From Komagataeibacter xylinus (GTDB lineage: Bacteria; Pseudomonadota; Alphaproteobacteria; Acetobacterales; Acetobacteraceae), in the NCBI RefSeq assembly GCF_031081985.1, contig NZ_JARWSK010000001.1:124001-188000 (forward strand): a stretch of DNA of 64,000 nt, given 5' to 3'. The notes under the pieces are model-generated. The model was given only the letters and a program-made list of their open reading frames with translations, was not told the origin of the DNA and did not search any database. The position numbers and the translations under genes are program-made. Shown one piece after another: positions 51,022 to 59,949 of the stretch (its first letter is position 1; each line of letters opens with the position of its first letter).

Positions 51022-53436
51022 ATGAAAACTGGTATACCGTACAAAGAAACTGGGGGCAGGGGTATATTCCGTTCCCGGTATAGGATGCGTGTGGTTTCCG
51101 CTTTGTTGCTGGGCACTTCCTTGTGGTCAACATCTCATGCCCAGACAGTCACCGCAGGCAAAATGCAAAAACGCGGGCCTGTGCATCATGGCGCGCCAAT
51201 ATCGACACAGAATACGCCCGCCACGCCACAAAAACCGCCGCCTCCGCCCAAACCGGAAGCGATATCGGTTGTCCAGGCGCGTTCACCCTTCAAATTCGTC
51301 ACTGCACAGCATCAGGCTGATTCAGCCACGCATCTCACTCCCGACCTGATCCGCCAGAAAGGCGTGGTCGGCATTACCGACCTGCAGAACCTCGCCCCCA
51401 ACGTCACGATCCAGAGTGAAAATGGCGGCGCGACCACGAACTTCTACATTCGTGGCGTCGGCATGCAGGATCTGACACAGAATAACACCCAGTCCGTCAT
51501 GACCTATGTCGATGATGTGGTCTATCCACTTTCGACAATGGCATCGGGCATGATGTTTGATCTCGCGGGTGTCGATATCAATCCCGGTCCGGTCGGCACC
51601 GAGCATGGCCAGGCGGATACGGGCGGCGAGGTCATGATCCGCACGGCTGACCCGACCAGTACGTGGCATGGCGGCGTGATGGAAGATATTGCCAGCTACG
51701 CGCGCAGCCGGACCGACATGTTCATTTCCGGCCCCATTACCAAAAACCTCTCCTTCCGCCTTGCAGCGCAGACCATGCATGGCGGCGGATGGCAGACAAA
51801 CCCCTATACTAACCAGCGCCTGGGCGATGCCGATGAAGGCGCGATCAGGGGCAAGATCAAATGGACGCCAGACGACAAGACTACCGTCATGATCACGGGC
51901 CACTGGATGCAGGATGACTCGGAGGTGGTAACGGGGCGCCCGGCCATTGACAGCCTTTATGGCCACGCAGACCGGGACCTGCTGGGCAATGGCATGCCTT
52001 ACAAAGAGGCGGAATGGGACATACGCCCCCAGTTTGCGAAGATGATCGGGCGCAGTGCCAGCCTACAGCCCAGCGAACATAATACCATGTGGGGGGCGGA
52101 TGTTAAATTCACGCGCAATCTCGGTTTTGCGGAATTCAAGAGCATCAGCGCCTATGAAACCGAGCGCGAGGGTGAATACACCGATGCCGACGCCACGGCG
52201 CTTGGCTCAGGCGACACGTATCGCAACATCACGGCCAATTCCTTCTCGCAGGAAGTGCAACTGCGCAACATCAAGCGTGACTCCCGTTTCCAGTGGCTGG
52301 TGGGCATGCATTACAACCGGGTCCGCTCCGAGCAGCAGATGTGGTTTGACTTTACCGATTACGTGCCCAAGCGCGGTTACATATCACTGACAAGTTTTGG
52401 GCAGAACCAACAGACATTTGATCAGTTTGCCCATCTTTCCTACCGTTTTCCCCATCATGTCACGCTGTTTGGCGGGATCAACCACGAGGCCGATGACCGG
52501 CAACTCGTGCATCTTGCCACTACGCATTTTGCAAGCGGTACCATCTACCAGCCCACCACGCAGAAAGAAATTTTCCAGAATTCGGGTTCGGCCACCAACC
52601 AGTTTTCAGGCGTGATTGGTGTGCAGTGGCAGGCCACAAAAGACTTCATGGCGTATTTCAAGATCAGCAAGGGCTTCAAGCCCGGTGGCTTTACGGCCAA
52701 CAATACGGTTGTCCAGGCCCAGCTCGAACCCATGAAGCCTGAAACGGTTCTGGATTATGAAGTCGGTTTCAAGGCGGATCTGATTCCCAACCGTTTTCGC
52801 CTCAATGCATCGGCTTTTTATTACGATTATCATGACCAGCAGATTCTCGGTTATTACGTGGTGCCAAGCTACGGCCCGCTTGGCCGCTACATCAACGTGC
52901 CCAAATCCCAGATCTGGGGCATTGAATTCACGGCGCAGATCCATCCGTTCAAAAATGTGTATGTTACGCAGAACCTAGGTTACGAACGGGGTGAATACCA
53001 GAAGTTCCAGAGCGTCAACCTGAGCGCAACCAATGCCCAATATGCCTCGACGGGGGCATGGTCGCCAGTTTACATGAGCTATAACAACACGGATTCAGGT
53101 ATTCCGAAACTTACGCTCAATGGCACGGCAGATTACCGCCGCAAGGCGTTTGGAAACCGTTATACCTGGGAAGTGGGTGTTGACTGGATGTATCGTGGGC
53201 AGCAGGCCATGATTCCTGGTGGCCTGAATACTTATGGTTATCATCTGCCAGCCTATTTCCTGCTGGGGGCGCATGCGACCTTCAAGCCCACCAAGGGGCC
53301 GTGGACGGTGTCTGTCTATGCGACCAATCTGCTCAATCGCGATTACTACACAACGGGCGGCATGGCGACGACCACCTATTTCTGGATTCCGGGCACGCCG
53401 CGTTTTGTCGGTGGCCGCTTTGGCTTCCAGTACTGA
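51022..53436 (+). CDS. TonB-dependent receptor of the amidohydrolase island
   Basis: An 804-residue outer-membrane receptor. ATG 51022 is chosen because AAGGA lies seven bases upstream; ATG 51016 is too close. The signal peptide is probably cut after SHAQ. The plug has LQNLAPNVTIQSENGGATTNFYIRG and the barrel ends in RFVGGRFGFQY. The NFYIRGVGMQD and ATNLLNRDYY motifs resemble receptors for organic catabolites rather than classical siderophore receptors. Set among amidohydrolases, it probably imports their conjugate substrate. Confidence 0.92.
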   Translation: MKTGIPYKETGGRGIFRSRYRMRVVSALLLGTSLWSTSHAQTVTAGKMQKRGPVHHGAPISTQNTPATPQKPPPPPKPEAISVVQARSPFKFVTAQHQADSATHLTPDLIRQKGVVGITDLQNLAPNVTIQSENGGATTNFYIRGVGMQDLTQNNTQSVMTYVDDVVYPLSTMASGMMFDLAGVDINPGPVGTEHGQADTGGEVMIRTADPTSTWHGGVMEDIASYARSRTDMFISGPITKNLSFRLAAQTMHGGGWQTNPYTNQRLGDADEGAIRGKIKWTPDDKTTVMITGHWMQDDSEVVTGRPAIDSLYGHADRDLLGNGMPYKEAEWDIRPQFAKMIGRSASLQPSEHNTMWGADVKFTRNLGFAEFKSISAYETEREGEYTDADATALGSGDTYRNITANSFSQEVQLRNIKRDSRFQWLVGMHYNRVRSEQQMWFDFTDYVPKRGYISLTSFGQNQQTFDQFAHLSYRFPHHVTLFGGINHEADDRQLVHLATTHFASGTIYQPTTQKEIFQNSGSATNQFSGVIGVQWQATKDFMAYFKISKGFKPGGFTANNTVVQAQLEPMKPETVLDYEVGFKADLIPNRFRLNASAFYYDYHDQQILGYYVVPSYGPLGRYINVPKSQIWGIEFTAQIHPFKNVYVTQNLGYERGEYQKFQSVNLSATNAQYASTGAWSPVYMSYNNTDSGIPKLTLNGTADYRRKAFGNRYTWEVGVDWMYRGQQAMIPGGLNTYGYHLPAYFLLGAHATFKPTKGPWTVSVYATNLLNRDYYTTGGMATTTYFWIPGTPRFVGGRFGFQY

Positions 53437-53504
53437 AAAACAGGTTTAACCACCATCAAGACAGGCCGCACGATATTTTATGAAACAATACACGCCGACT
53501 GAAG

Positions 53505-53553
53505 TAAAAAATAACAATGACCCTGCCTTGCACGTCGAACGGGCAAGGCAGGG
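53505..53553 (-). terminator. Intrinsic terminator of the minus-strand amidohydrolase
   Basis: CCCTGCCTTGC (53521-53531) and GCAAGGCAGGG (53543-53553) form an 11-bp perfect stem. On the minus strand it is followed by TCATTGTTATTTTTTAC. It ends the transcript from the gene at 53568 and may also block the convergent receptor transcript. Confidence 0.8.
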
Positions 53554-53567
53554 ATTACAGGATTGAG

Positions 53568-54728
53568 TTATCTGGCAGGCAGCCCCTGCTCGGTGATTTC
53601 AGCCAGAATGGAAGCGCCGTAAACCAGGGCTTCATCATTGAAGTTGTATTCCGGGTGATGCAGCATCTGGCTTGCGCCATTGCCAAGGCACATATAGGCC
53701 CCCGGCACCTTGTGCAGCATATAGCTGAAATCTTCTGATGCCATGACCGGTTCCATATCGCATTTCACGTTGCTGGCGCCGCAAATACTGCTTGCAGCCC
53801 GGATCATCATATCGGTGCTGGCAGGATCATTGACGGTAGGCAGGAACTCGACCGGATAAGAAATCTCGATCGTGGCGCCAAAAGCATTGGCAATGCCTGT
53901 TGCGATGTCCTTCATGCGCTCGCGGATCAGATGTAGCACCTCTGTGTCGAGGCAGCGCAACGTGCCGCTGATGGTAACGGAATCCGGTATAACGTTTGAG
54001 GCATGCCCTCCTTCAATGCGGGTTGCGCTGATGATGGCTTCCTTTGATGCGGGAATATTGCGTGAAACAACGGATTGCAGCGCGGTAATGATGTGGCAGG
54101 CCGTCAGCATCGGATCGATGGAACTTTCGGGGCGGGCGGCATGAGAGCCCTTGCCTTTGACCAGAATTTCAAAAAAACCGCCTCCCGCCATGACAGGCCC
54201 GGTATTGATGGCGCATTTTCCCACGTCCAGGCCGGGCCAGTTATGCATGCCAAAAATATGATCGCAGGGAAAATCCTCGAACAGGCCATCACGTATCATG
54301 GCGCTCGCGCCCCCGCGCCCTTCTTCCGCAGGTTGGAAAATGAAGTTGACAGTGCCATCAAACTGCCGGGTTTCCGCCAGGTAGCGCGCAGCGCCGAGCA
54401 GCATGGTCGTGTGCCCGTCATGCTCGCAGGCATGCATTCGGCCTGCGTTCTGGCTTTTGTAGGGAACAGCGCCCAGTTCATCCATCGCCAGGGCATCCAT
54501 GTCTGCCCGCAGGCCAATGGAGGCAGGCGAGGCGCCATTTTTCAGCACGCCCACAACGCCGGTGCCGCCAATGCCCCGATGCACGGCAATACCCCATTTT
54601 TGCAACAGGCCGGCAACAATATCGGACGTGCGGAATTCCTCCATGCCAATTTCAGGGTGGGCATGGAAATCATGACGGATATCCATTAGGTCTTTTCGGT
54701 AGGTACCGATTTTTTCGAGAGGGGTCAT
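53568..54728 (-). CDS. M20D amidohydrolase (hippurate/IAA-conjugate hydrolase type)
   Basis: A 386-residue metal-dependent amidohydrolase of the family that includes hippurate hydrolases, N-acyl-amino-acid amidohydrolases and plant ILR1-like auxin-conjugate hydrolases. Visible motifs: HAHPEIGMEEFRTS, GLRADMDAL, MHACEHDGHTTML, PAEEGRGGA, HNWPGL, GSHAARPESSIDP and ASEDFSYML. The usual CGHDGH reads CEHDGH, but the cysteine and histidines remain. AGGAACGA precedes ATG 54728. Convergent with the TonB receptor and divergent from the MFS gene. Confidence 0.93.
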   Translation of the reverse strand: MTPLEKIGTYRKDLMDIRHDFHAHPEIGMEEFRTSDIVAGLLQKWGIAVHRGIGGTGVVGVLKNGASPASIGLRADMDALAMDELGAVPYKSQNAGRMHACEHDGHTTMLLGAARYLAETRQFDGTVNFIFQPAEEGRGGASAMIRDGLFEDFPCDHIFGMHNWPGLDVGKCAINTGPVMAGGGFFEILVKGKGSHAARPESSIDPMLTACHIITALQSVVSRNIPASKEAIISATRIEGGHASNVIPDSVTISGTLRCLDTEVLHLIRERMKDIATGIANAFGATIEISYPVEFLPTVNDPASTDMMIRAASSICGASNVKCDMEPVMASEDFSYMLHKVPGAYMCLGNGASQMLHHPEYNFNDEALVYGASILAEITEQGLPAR

Positions 54729-55094
54729 TCGTTCCTGGCCTGTTTTATTTATACTGAAAGCAAGCATGAATCATTCGACATGATTGCACACGGAAAAGTA
54801 AAGTATTTCACATATGTTATAGGCAAGCAATGAGTTTGCCCTGCATGTCTGTGAAGGCAGCCATTGAAAAATTTAAATGCACTCTGTTTTAGGGCATTCA
54901 GTGCAGGCTTCCTGTTGTTTTCAGGCAACAGACACGGTCAGAGGATCAAAAAAACATTATGTGTCCGCCCGGATGATATTCATAACGATAAAAGAATGAG
55001 ATAAATAATCTATAAACAGGATAAATCATTATTTTCCGGAACAGACGTCGCGTGCCATCATATTGCGTGCGCAAGATCCAGGGGAGCCGCCGTT
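54729..55094. other. Divergent promoter region, amidohydrolase/MFS
   Basis: 366 bases between divergent genes, richer in A/T than the coding DNA. An inverted repeat CTGTTG-N8-CAACAG lies near 54912-54931 and TGCACT-N16-AGTGCA near 54884-54910; either could bind a regulator. The copy of the 18-bp palindrome at 48469 was not found here. No gene recognised. Confidence 0.45.
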
Positions 55095-56387
55095 TTGCAG
55101 GGTCAGTCGAGGAAAATTCATAATCTCGTTGCAGCAACAATCGGAAATACGCTGGAGTTCTATGATTTCACGGTTTATGCTGCGTTCTCTACCATCATAT
55201 CGCAGGTTTACTTCCCCGTAGGCAATCCCGGGCTGGCGCTGCTTCTGTCCACCATCATTTTTGGCATCGGCTTTCTCTCCCGTCCGATCGGGGCGGTCGT
55301 GATGGGCGCATTTGCCGACCAGTACGGGCGCAAGCGGGCCATGACGCTGACCATCTGGCTCATGGCGCTGGGCAGCCTCATGATTGGCGTGCTGCCGGGC
55401 TATGCCACCATTGGCCTGACCGCGCCAATCCTGCTGACGGTGGCGCGCCTCATACAGGGTTTTTCCACTGGCGGCGAAATGGGCAGCACCACGGCATTCC
55501 TTGTCGAATCCTCAGCGCAGGAACGCATTGGTCTTGCGGCAAGCTGGCAGATTGCCACCCAGCATGTCGGCACGATCATTTCCGGCGTCTGTGGCATTGC
55601 GCTGGGGCTGACCATGTCATCGGCGCAGATTGCGGGCTGGGGGTGGCGCCTGCCTTTCATCTTCGGGGCCATCATCGCGCCTGTCGGGTTCTGGATACGC
55701 CGCAACGTGGATGAAACGCTTCAGCCTGGCCAGACCTTGCGCAGCATGGGGGCCACCATCCGGCATATCTTCACACACATGCCCGGGCGGATCTGCCTTT
55801 GCGTCCTGCTTACGGCGGGGGCGACCATTTCACAGTATTTTTTCCTTTACGGCACTATTTTTGCCATCCACGATCTTCACTTTCCGGCCACTTTTGCAAT
55901 ATCGATCAATATCGCCCTTGGCCTGGTCGGTGTTCCGGCCGCGCTGCTGGGGGGGTATTTGAGTGATCATTACAATCCCTATGGCATCACGCTCTTGGCA
56001 CGATTGGTCCTGTGCATTCTGTTCTTTCCGGCCTTCATGTTCCTGCTGGCCTATCCGTCGCCTTTTGTGTTTACCGTTGTGCTGATGGCGCTCATGACGC
56101 TGCATGCCCTGGCAAGCGGGGCCAGCCTGCGCGTGTTGCCTGATCTGTTTCCCATGAGCGTGCGCACGCTTGGCACCGGCCTGTCCTATTCGCTCGGCGT
56201 CACCATTTTTGGCGGCACGGCGCAGCCCATATTCACGCTGCTGATCTCCAAAACCGGCAATAACCTGTCATGGATATACTTTGTCGTGGGCATGCTGCTC
56301 GTTTCCTCGCTGTCTCTCGTGTTCCTGTGGCGCATGCCTGCCACACAGGAAGATGGACATGAACGTGTGGGGCATGAAGTGTCATGA
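55095..56387 (+). CDS. MFS transporter, metabolite:H+ symporter (MHS) type
   Basis: A 430-residue inner-membrane transporter with twelve helices. It has the MHS hallmarks GNTLEFYDFTVYAAF in helix 1, GFLSRPIGAVVMGAFADQYGRKRAM between helices 2 and 3, and LIQGFSTGGEMGSTTAFLVE in helix 4. The start is TTG 55095, supported by AGGGGAG eight bases upstream; no in-frame ATG fits better. It probably carries the conjugate taken up by the TonB receptor, or its product, across the inner membrane. Confidence 0.92.
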   Translation: MQGQSRKIHNLVAATIGNTLEFYDFTVYAAFSTIISQVYFPVGNPGLALLLSTIIFGIGFLSRPIGAVVMGAFADQYGRKRAMTLTIWLMALGSLMIGVLPGYATIGLTAPILLTVARLIQGFSTGGEMGSTTAFLVESSAQERIGLAASWQIATQHVGTIISGVCGIALGLTMSSAQIAGWGWRLPFIFGAIIAPVGFWIRRNVDETLQPGQTLRSMGATIRHIFTHMPGRICLCVLLTAGATISQYFFLYGTIFAIHDLHFPATFAISINIALGLVGVPAALLGGYLSDHYNPYGITLLARLVLCILFFPAFMFLLAYPSPFVFTVVLMALMTLHALASGASLRVLPDLFPMSVRTLGTGLSYSLGVTIFGGTAQPIFTLLISKTGNNLSWIYFVVGMLLVSSLSLVFLWRMPATQEDGHERVGHEVS

Positions 56388-56473
56388 CCCGATGGGATGG
56401 CCTGTATTGGTCTCATCATGATTTTACGTAACAATTTGACGTTCTGCGCCAGTAAACCATACGGGATAAAATC

Positions 56474-57586
56474 ATGACATCCTTGCTCGACGAAATAAAA
56501 TCATGGGTTGAAATTGAAAGCCCGACCAGTAATCGTGCTGCCGTCAACCGCATGATGGACCTGGCGCAGGATACCGCGCGGCGGGCGGGATTGGGCCATG
56601 AGCGATTTGCCGGCACGCAGGGCTATGGGGACCACGTTCTTGTCTTTGCCCCCGATGATGATCGCACCCGGCCCGGCATCCTTCTGCTGAGCCATCTGGA
56701 TACGGTGCATCCCCTTGGCACCCTCAGCCATAAGCTGCCCTGCCGTGTTGAAGGCGACCAGGCTTTTGGTCCCGGTATTTATGACATGAAAAGCGGCGCG
56801 CTCATGGCGCTTGCGGCATGGCGCGAACTGATTGCCGAAGGAAGCACGCCCCCCTTGCCGATCCGGCAGCTTTTTGTGTCGGATGAGGAAATCGGCAGCA
56901 CGTCCTCACGCGGCCTTATCGAAACTCTTGGCCGCAAGGCACGCTATGTTCTGGTTACGGAACCCGCCCGCCCTGGTGGCGAGGTGGTGACAGGGCGCAA
57001 GGGCACGGCCCGTTTCAGCCTGCATGTGGCCGGTAGGCCAGCGCATTCGGGCACGCATCATGCCCAGGGCCGCAGTGCGGTCAAAGAGCTGGCGCGGCAG
57101 ATTCTCGATCTGGAAGCCGTGACCGATCCGGCACGTGGCATTACGGTTAATGTCGGCATCATTCATGGCGGAACGGGCGCCAACGTGGTGCCGGGAGAAG
57201 CCACGGCGGAGATTGACATGCGCATGCCCGACAATGCTACGGGCATGCCCGTTGTCGAGCGCATACTGGCGTGTCGGGCCTATGACCCCGATGTTACGGT
57301 TACGGTAACGGGGGGCATCAACCGGCCCGGCTACGGCAAGGATGCGGGTGTTTCGGCTCTGTTCAACCATGCAGCGCATCTTGCCGCGGAGCTGGGCATC
57401 GACCTGCGTGATGTGTCATCCGGTGGCGGCAGCGACGGCAATTTTACCGCAGCACTCGGTGTGCCAACGCTGGATGGATTGGGGCCGGTTGGCGCAGGGG
57501 CGCATACGTTGCATGAACATATACAGATTTCCTCAATCCAGCCCCGCAAGCAACTCCTGCGCCGACTGCTTGAAACGCTGCGCTAG
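56474..57586 (+). CDS. M20A peptidase, CPG2 (glutamate carboxypeptidase) type
   Basis: A 370-residue zinc peptidase. Metal and catalytic motifs are LLLSHLDTVHPLG, GPGIYDMKSG, SDEEIGS, TEPARPGG with GRKGTARFSLHVAGRPAHSG, and a late histidine in GAHTLHEH. The pattern is that of carboxypeptidase G2-like enzymes, which release C-terminal glutamate from folate-like compounds and related conjugates. It lacks the signal peptide of secreted CPG2 and is probably cytoplasmic. It lies 86 bases after the MFS gene on the same strand. Confidence 0.9.
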   Translation: MTSLLDEIKSWVEIESPTSNRAAVNRMMDLAQDTARRAGLGHERFAGTQGYGDHVLVFAPDDDRTRPGILLLSHLDTVHPLGTLSHKLPCRVEGDQAFGPGIYDMKSGALMALAAWRELIAEGSTPPLPIRQLFVSDEEIGSTSSRGLIETLGRKARYVLVTEPARPGGEVVTGRKGTARFSLHVAGRPAHSGTHHAQGRSAVKELARQILDLEAVTDPARGITVNVGIIHGGTGANVVPGEATAEIDMRMPDNATGMPVVERILACRAYDPDVTVTVTGGINRPGYGKDAGVSALFNHAAHLAAELGIDLRDVSSGGGSDGNFTAALGVPTLDGLGPVGAGAHTLHEHIQISSIQPRKQLLRRLLETLR

Positions 57587-57602
57587 AAGCGTCCGTAAAG
57601 CT

Positions 57603-58652
57603 TTACTCTGAAACCGGTTTTTCGTGCTGTACCGCAGGGCCTGATTCCGCCTGCCCATTCCCGTCAGCATCAGCGCTTGCGGGCAGGGGCAGGCCTATAT
57701 GGTGCGTGCCCCTGCTTCTGGCCAGCTTGATCTGGCGTTCGCGTTCGGCATAGCGCTGGCGCTGCGCCCCGGTGCGGTCCGTCGTGCAATGCGGGCAGCA
57801 CACGCCTTCCTCATAGTCGGGCGACTGGCGGTCCATAGCACTGAGCGGCGTGCGGCAGGCGTGGCATATGTCGAACGTGCCCGGTGCAAGCCCGTGGCCT
57901 ACGCTTACGCGCTGGTCAAACACAAAGCATTCGCCCTCCCACAGGCTCTGGGCCTCGGGCACGGTTTCAAGGTATTTCAGGATGCCGCCCTGCAGGTGAA
58001 ACACGTCCTCCACCCCTTCGGCGCGGACAAAGGCAGTGGCTTTCTCGCAGCGGATGCCGCCGGTGCAGAACATCGCGATTTTGGGTGTGCGGCCTTCATG
58101 CTCCAGCGCGGCCCTGCGTTCGCGGAACCATTGCGGAAATTCGCGGAAGGTTTTCGTGCCCGGATCAATCGCGCCGCGAAAGGTGCCAATCGCCACCTCG
58201 TAATCATTGCGGGTGTCGATCACGATGGTATCGGGATCGGCAATCAGGGCGTTCCACTCCTCGGGTGGCACGTAATGGCCCACGTCGCGTCGCGGGTCGA
58301 GGCCGTCAATGCCCATGGTCACGATCTCGCGCTTGATGCGCACCTTCATGCGGTGAAACGGCAGCGCAGGCGCACGCGAGAACTTGACCTCAAGCCCGGC
58401 GCAGCCGGGCAGGGCGCGGATGATGGCCAGTATGGCGTCAATCGCCGTATCCGTTCCGGCAATGGTGCCATTGATCCCTTCATGCGCCACCAGCAATATG
58501 CCGCGTATGCCCAGTTCGTGGCAGGCGGCAAGCAGTTGCTCGCGCACGGCGGCAACATCCGCAAACGGGGTGAAATGATAAAGCGCCGCGACACGGATGG
58601 GCAGATCCGCCTGCGGCGCGGAAGATGCGGAAGAAAGGGATGGATCTGTCAC
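57603..58652 (-). CDS. trhO: tRNA uridine 5-hydroxylase TrhO (rhodanese-like)
   Basis: A 349-residue YceA/TrhO-family protein that forms 5-hydroxyuridine at the wobble position of tRNA. An N-terminal acylphosphatase-like fold ([12 protein letters not shown]) is followed by a rhodanese domain with the catalytic cysteine in [11 protein letters not shown] and then a cysteine-rich tail ([14 protein letters not shown]). Convergent with the CPG2-like gene, 16 bases away. Confidence 0.93.
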   Translation of the reverse strand: MTDPSLSSASSAPQADLPIRVAALYHFTPFADVAAVREQLLAACHELGIRGILLVAHEGINGTIAGTDTAIDAILAIIRALPGCAGLEVKFSRAPALPFHRMKVRIKREIVTMGIDGLDPRRDVGHYVPPEEWNALIADPDTIVIDTRNDYEVAIGTFRGAIDPGTKTFREFPQWFRERRAALEHEGRTPKIAMFCTGGIRCEKATAFVRAEGVEDVFHLQGGILKYLETVPEAQSLWEGECFVFDQRVSVGHGLAPGTFDICHACRTPLSAMDRQSPDYEEGVCCPHCTTDRTGAQRQRYAERERQIKLARSRGTHHIGLPLPASADADGNGQAESGPAVQHEKPVSE

Positions 58653-58801
58653 ACTGGCAACCCTGTGTTAAAAACGGCCACATGCAGGCATGCGGATACA
58701 TGGCGCCATGATATAACCGAACCCCGGCCTGAATGCACCCTCCGCGCGATGGTGAGCGGGCGCATGGCAGGCGGCCCTGTGCCGGGTCAGGATGAGGAAG
58801 C

Positions 58802-59479
58802 ATGACGGACGATCTGACACGGAATATCTTCTACCGGCATGATGACTGGGAGCATTTCCTGCTGGAAATGGTCTCGGGGAGAGATTTTTCCGATATCAGC
58901 ACGTTTGTCGATCAGGTCTATCCGCCGGGCGCTGCCGGGGATTTTGACCTGCTCCTTTACAATGGCCGGAAGCTGGCCCTGCGGGGTGCAGCCCTCATTG
59001 CGTTCGAAAAGGATGGATGCATCGTCTTCCCGTCTTCCGGCATTGAGGTCCGGGCGCATGTCGCGCCGATGCGGACCCTGATTGTCCACCATATAACCTA
59101 CATGCAGGCCATCAGGGCAGCATGGATGGGCTTTACGCAGGAGATGGCGCATGTCCGCGCAGCCACCTGCAAGGCCGTGCGCGGCGTGGATGCCGGTCTG
59201 CACGTATGCTTTGACAGCCAGTATAATGCTTACGTGCTCAAGGGGCCGCATGTCATCGCAACGGCAAATATCATCAATGACAGGGAAATTCCGTTTGTGG
59301 CTGACATGGTCAGGGAGAACCTGAAAGCAGGCCTTGTCCTGCCCGTTGACGTGCCGGAAGATGACGCCTCCGTGCCGCCACCGCTGCGGCAGTTTCACTT
59401 CCCGCGTGATGCAGCCTTCATCGATGCCTACAGCATTGCACCGCAAACACAGGTTGGCCCGGATGAAATTCCCTTCTGA
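58802..59479 (+). CDS. Conserved-looking protein of unknown function
   Basis: A 225-residue soluble protein (MTDDLTRNIFYRHDDWEHFLLEM...). It has no signal peptide or membrane segment. A middle stretch around residues 90-150 (IVHHITYMQAIRAAWMGFTQEM) looks helical. I recognise no family. The GC content matches the neighbourhood, so a core gene is more likely than a recent acquisition. It is followed about 100 bases later by arsC on the same strand. Confidence 0.6.
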   Translation: MTDDLTRNIFYRHDDWEHFLLEMVSGRDFSDISTFVDQVYPPGAAGDFDLLLYNGRKLALRGAALIAFEKDGCIVFPSSGIEVRAHVAPMRTLIVHHITYMQAIRAAWMGFTQEMAHVRAATCKAVRGVDAGLHVCFDSQYNAYVLKGPHVIATANIINDREIPFVADMVRENLKAGLVLPVDVPEDDASVPPPLRQFHFPRDAAFIDAYSIAPQTQVGPDEIPF

Positions 59480-59575
59480 ACAGAAGGCCCTTTACGTCCG
59501 CGCGGAAATGGGGGACGACCGGAGCAGGCCGCAAGGCCCATCAGATTGTTCCTCTTGCGCCATGTGGGGCATGCC

Positions 59576-59947
59576 ATGACCGTAACCCTTTACCATAACC
59601 GTGCCTGTGGCACGTCACGCAACGTGCTTGCCCTGATCCGCGCCGCCGGGATCGAGCCGGTCGTGGTGGAATACCTCAGGACACCGCCCACGCGGGCCGA
59701 ACTCGATGTGCTGGCCAGCAGGCTGGTCGTGCCGGTGCGCGACCTGCTGCGCGAACGCGGTACGCCCTATGCCGAACTCGGGCTGGATAATCCCGCGCTG
59801 GACGATGGGCAGATCCTTGACGCCATCGCCGCCCATCCCATCCTGCTCAACCGCCCCGTGGTCATGACCGACACGCAGGCCCGACCGTGCCGCCCGAAGG
59901 AGACTTTGTTCGAGATCCTGCCACAGGCCCGCCCGGCTTCAGCCTGA
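59576..59947 (+). CDS. arsC: Arsenate reductase, glutaredoxin-dependent
   Basis: A 123-residue ArsC of the plasmid R773 type that reduces arsenate to arsenite with glutathione and glutaredoxin. The catalytic cysteine is in YHNRACGTSRNVL, with supporting arginines in VRDLLRERGTPYAELGL and LNRPVVMTDTQARPCRP. ATG 59576 is chosen because it starts the conserved domain; the frame is open to 59546. No arsR or arsB is adjacent. Confidence 0.93.
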   Translation: MTVTLYHNRACGTSRNVLALIRAAGIEPVVVEYLRTPPTRAELDVLASRLVVPVRDLLRERGTPYAELGLDNPALDDGQILDAIAAHPILLNRPVVMTDTQARPCRPKETLFEILPQARPASA

Positions 59948-59949
59948 AA

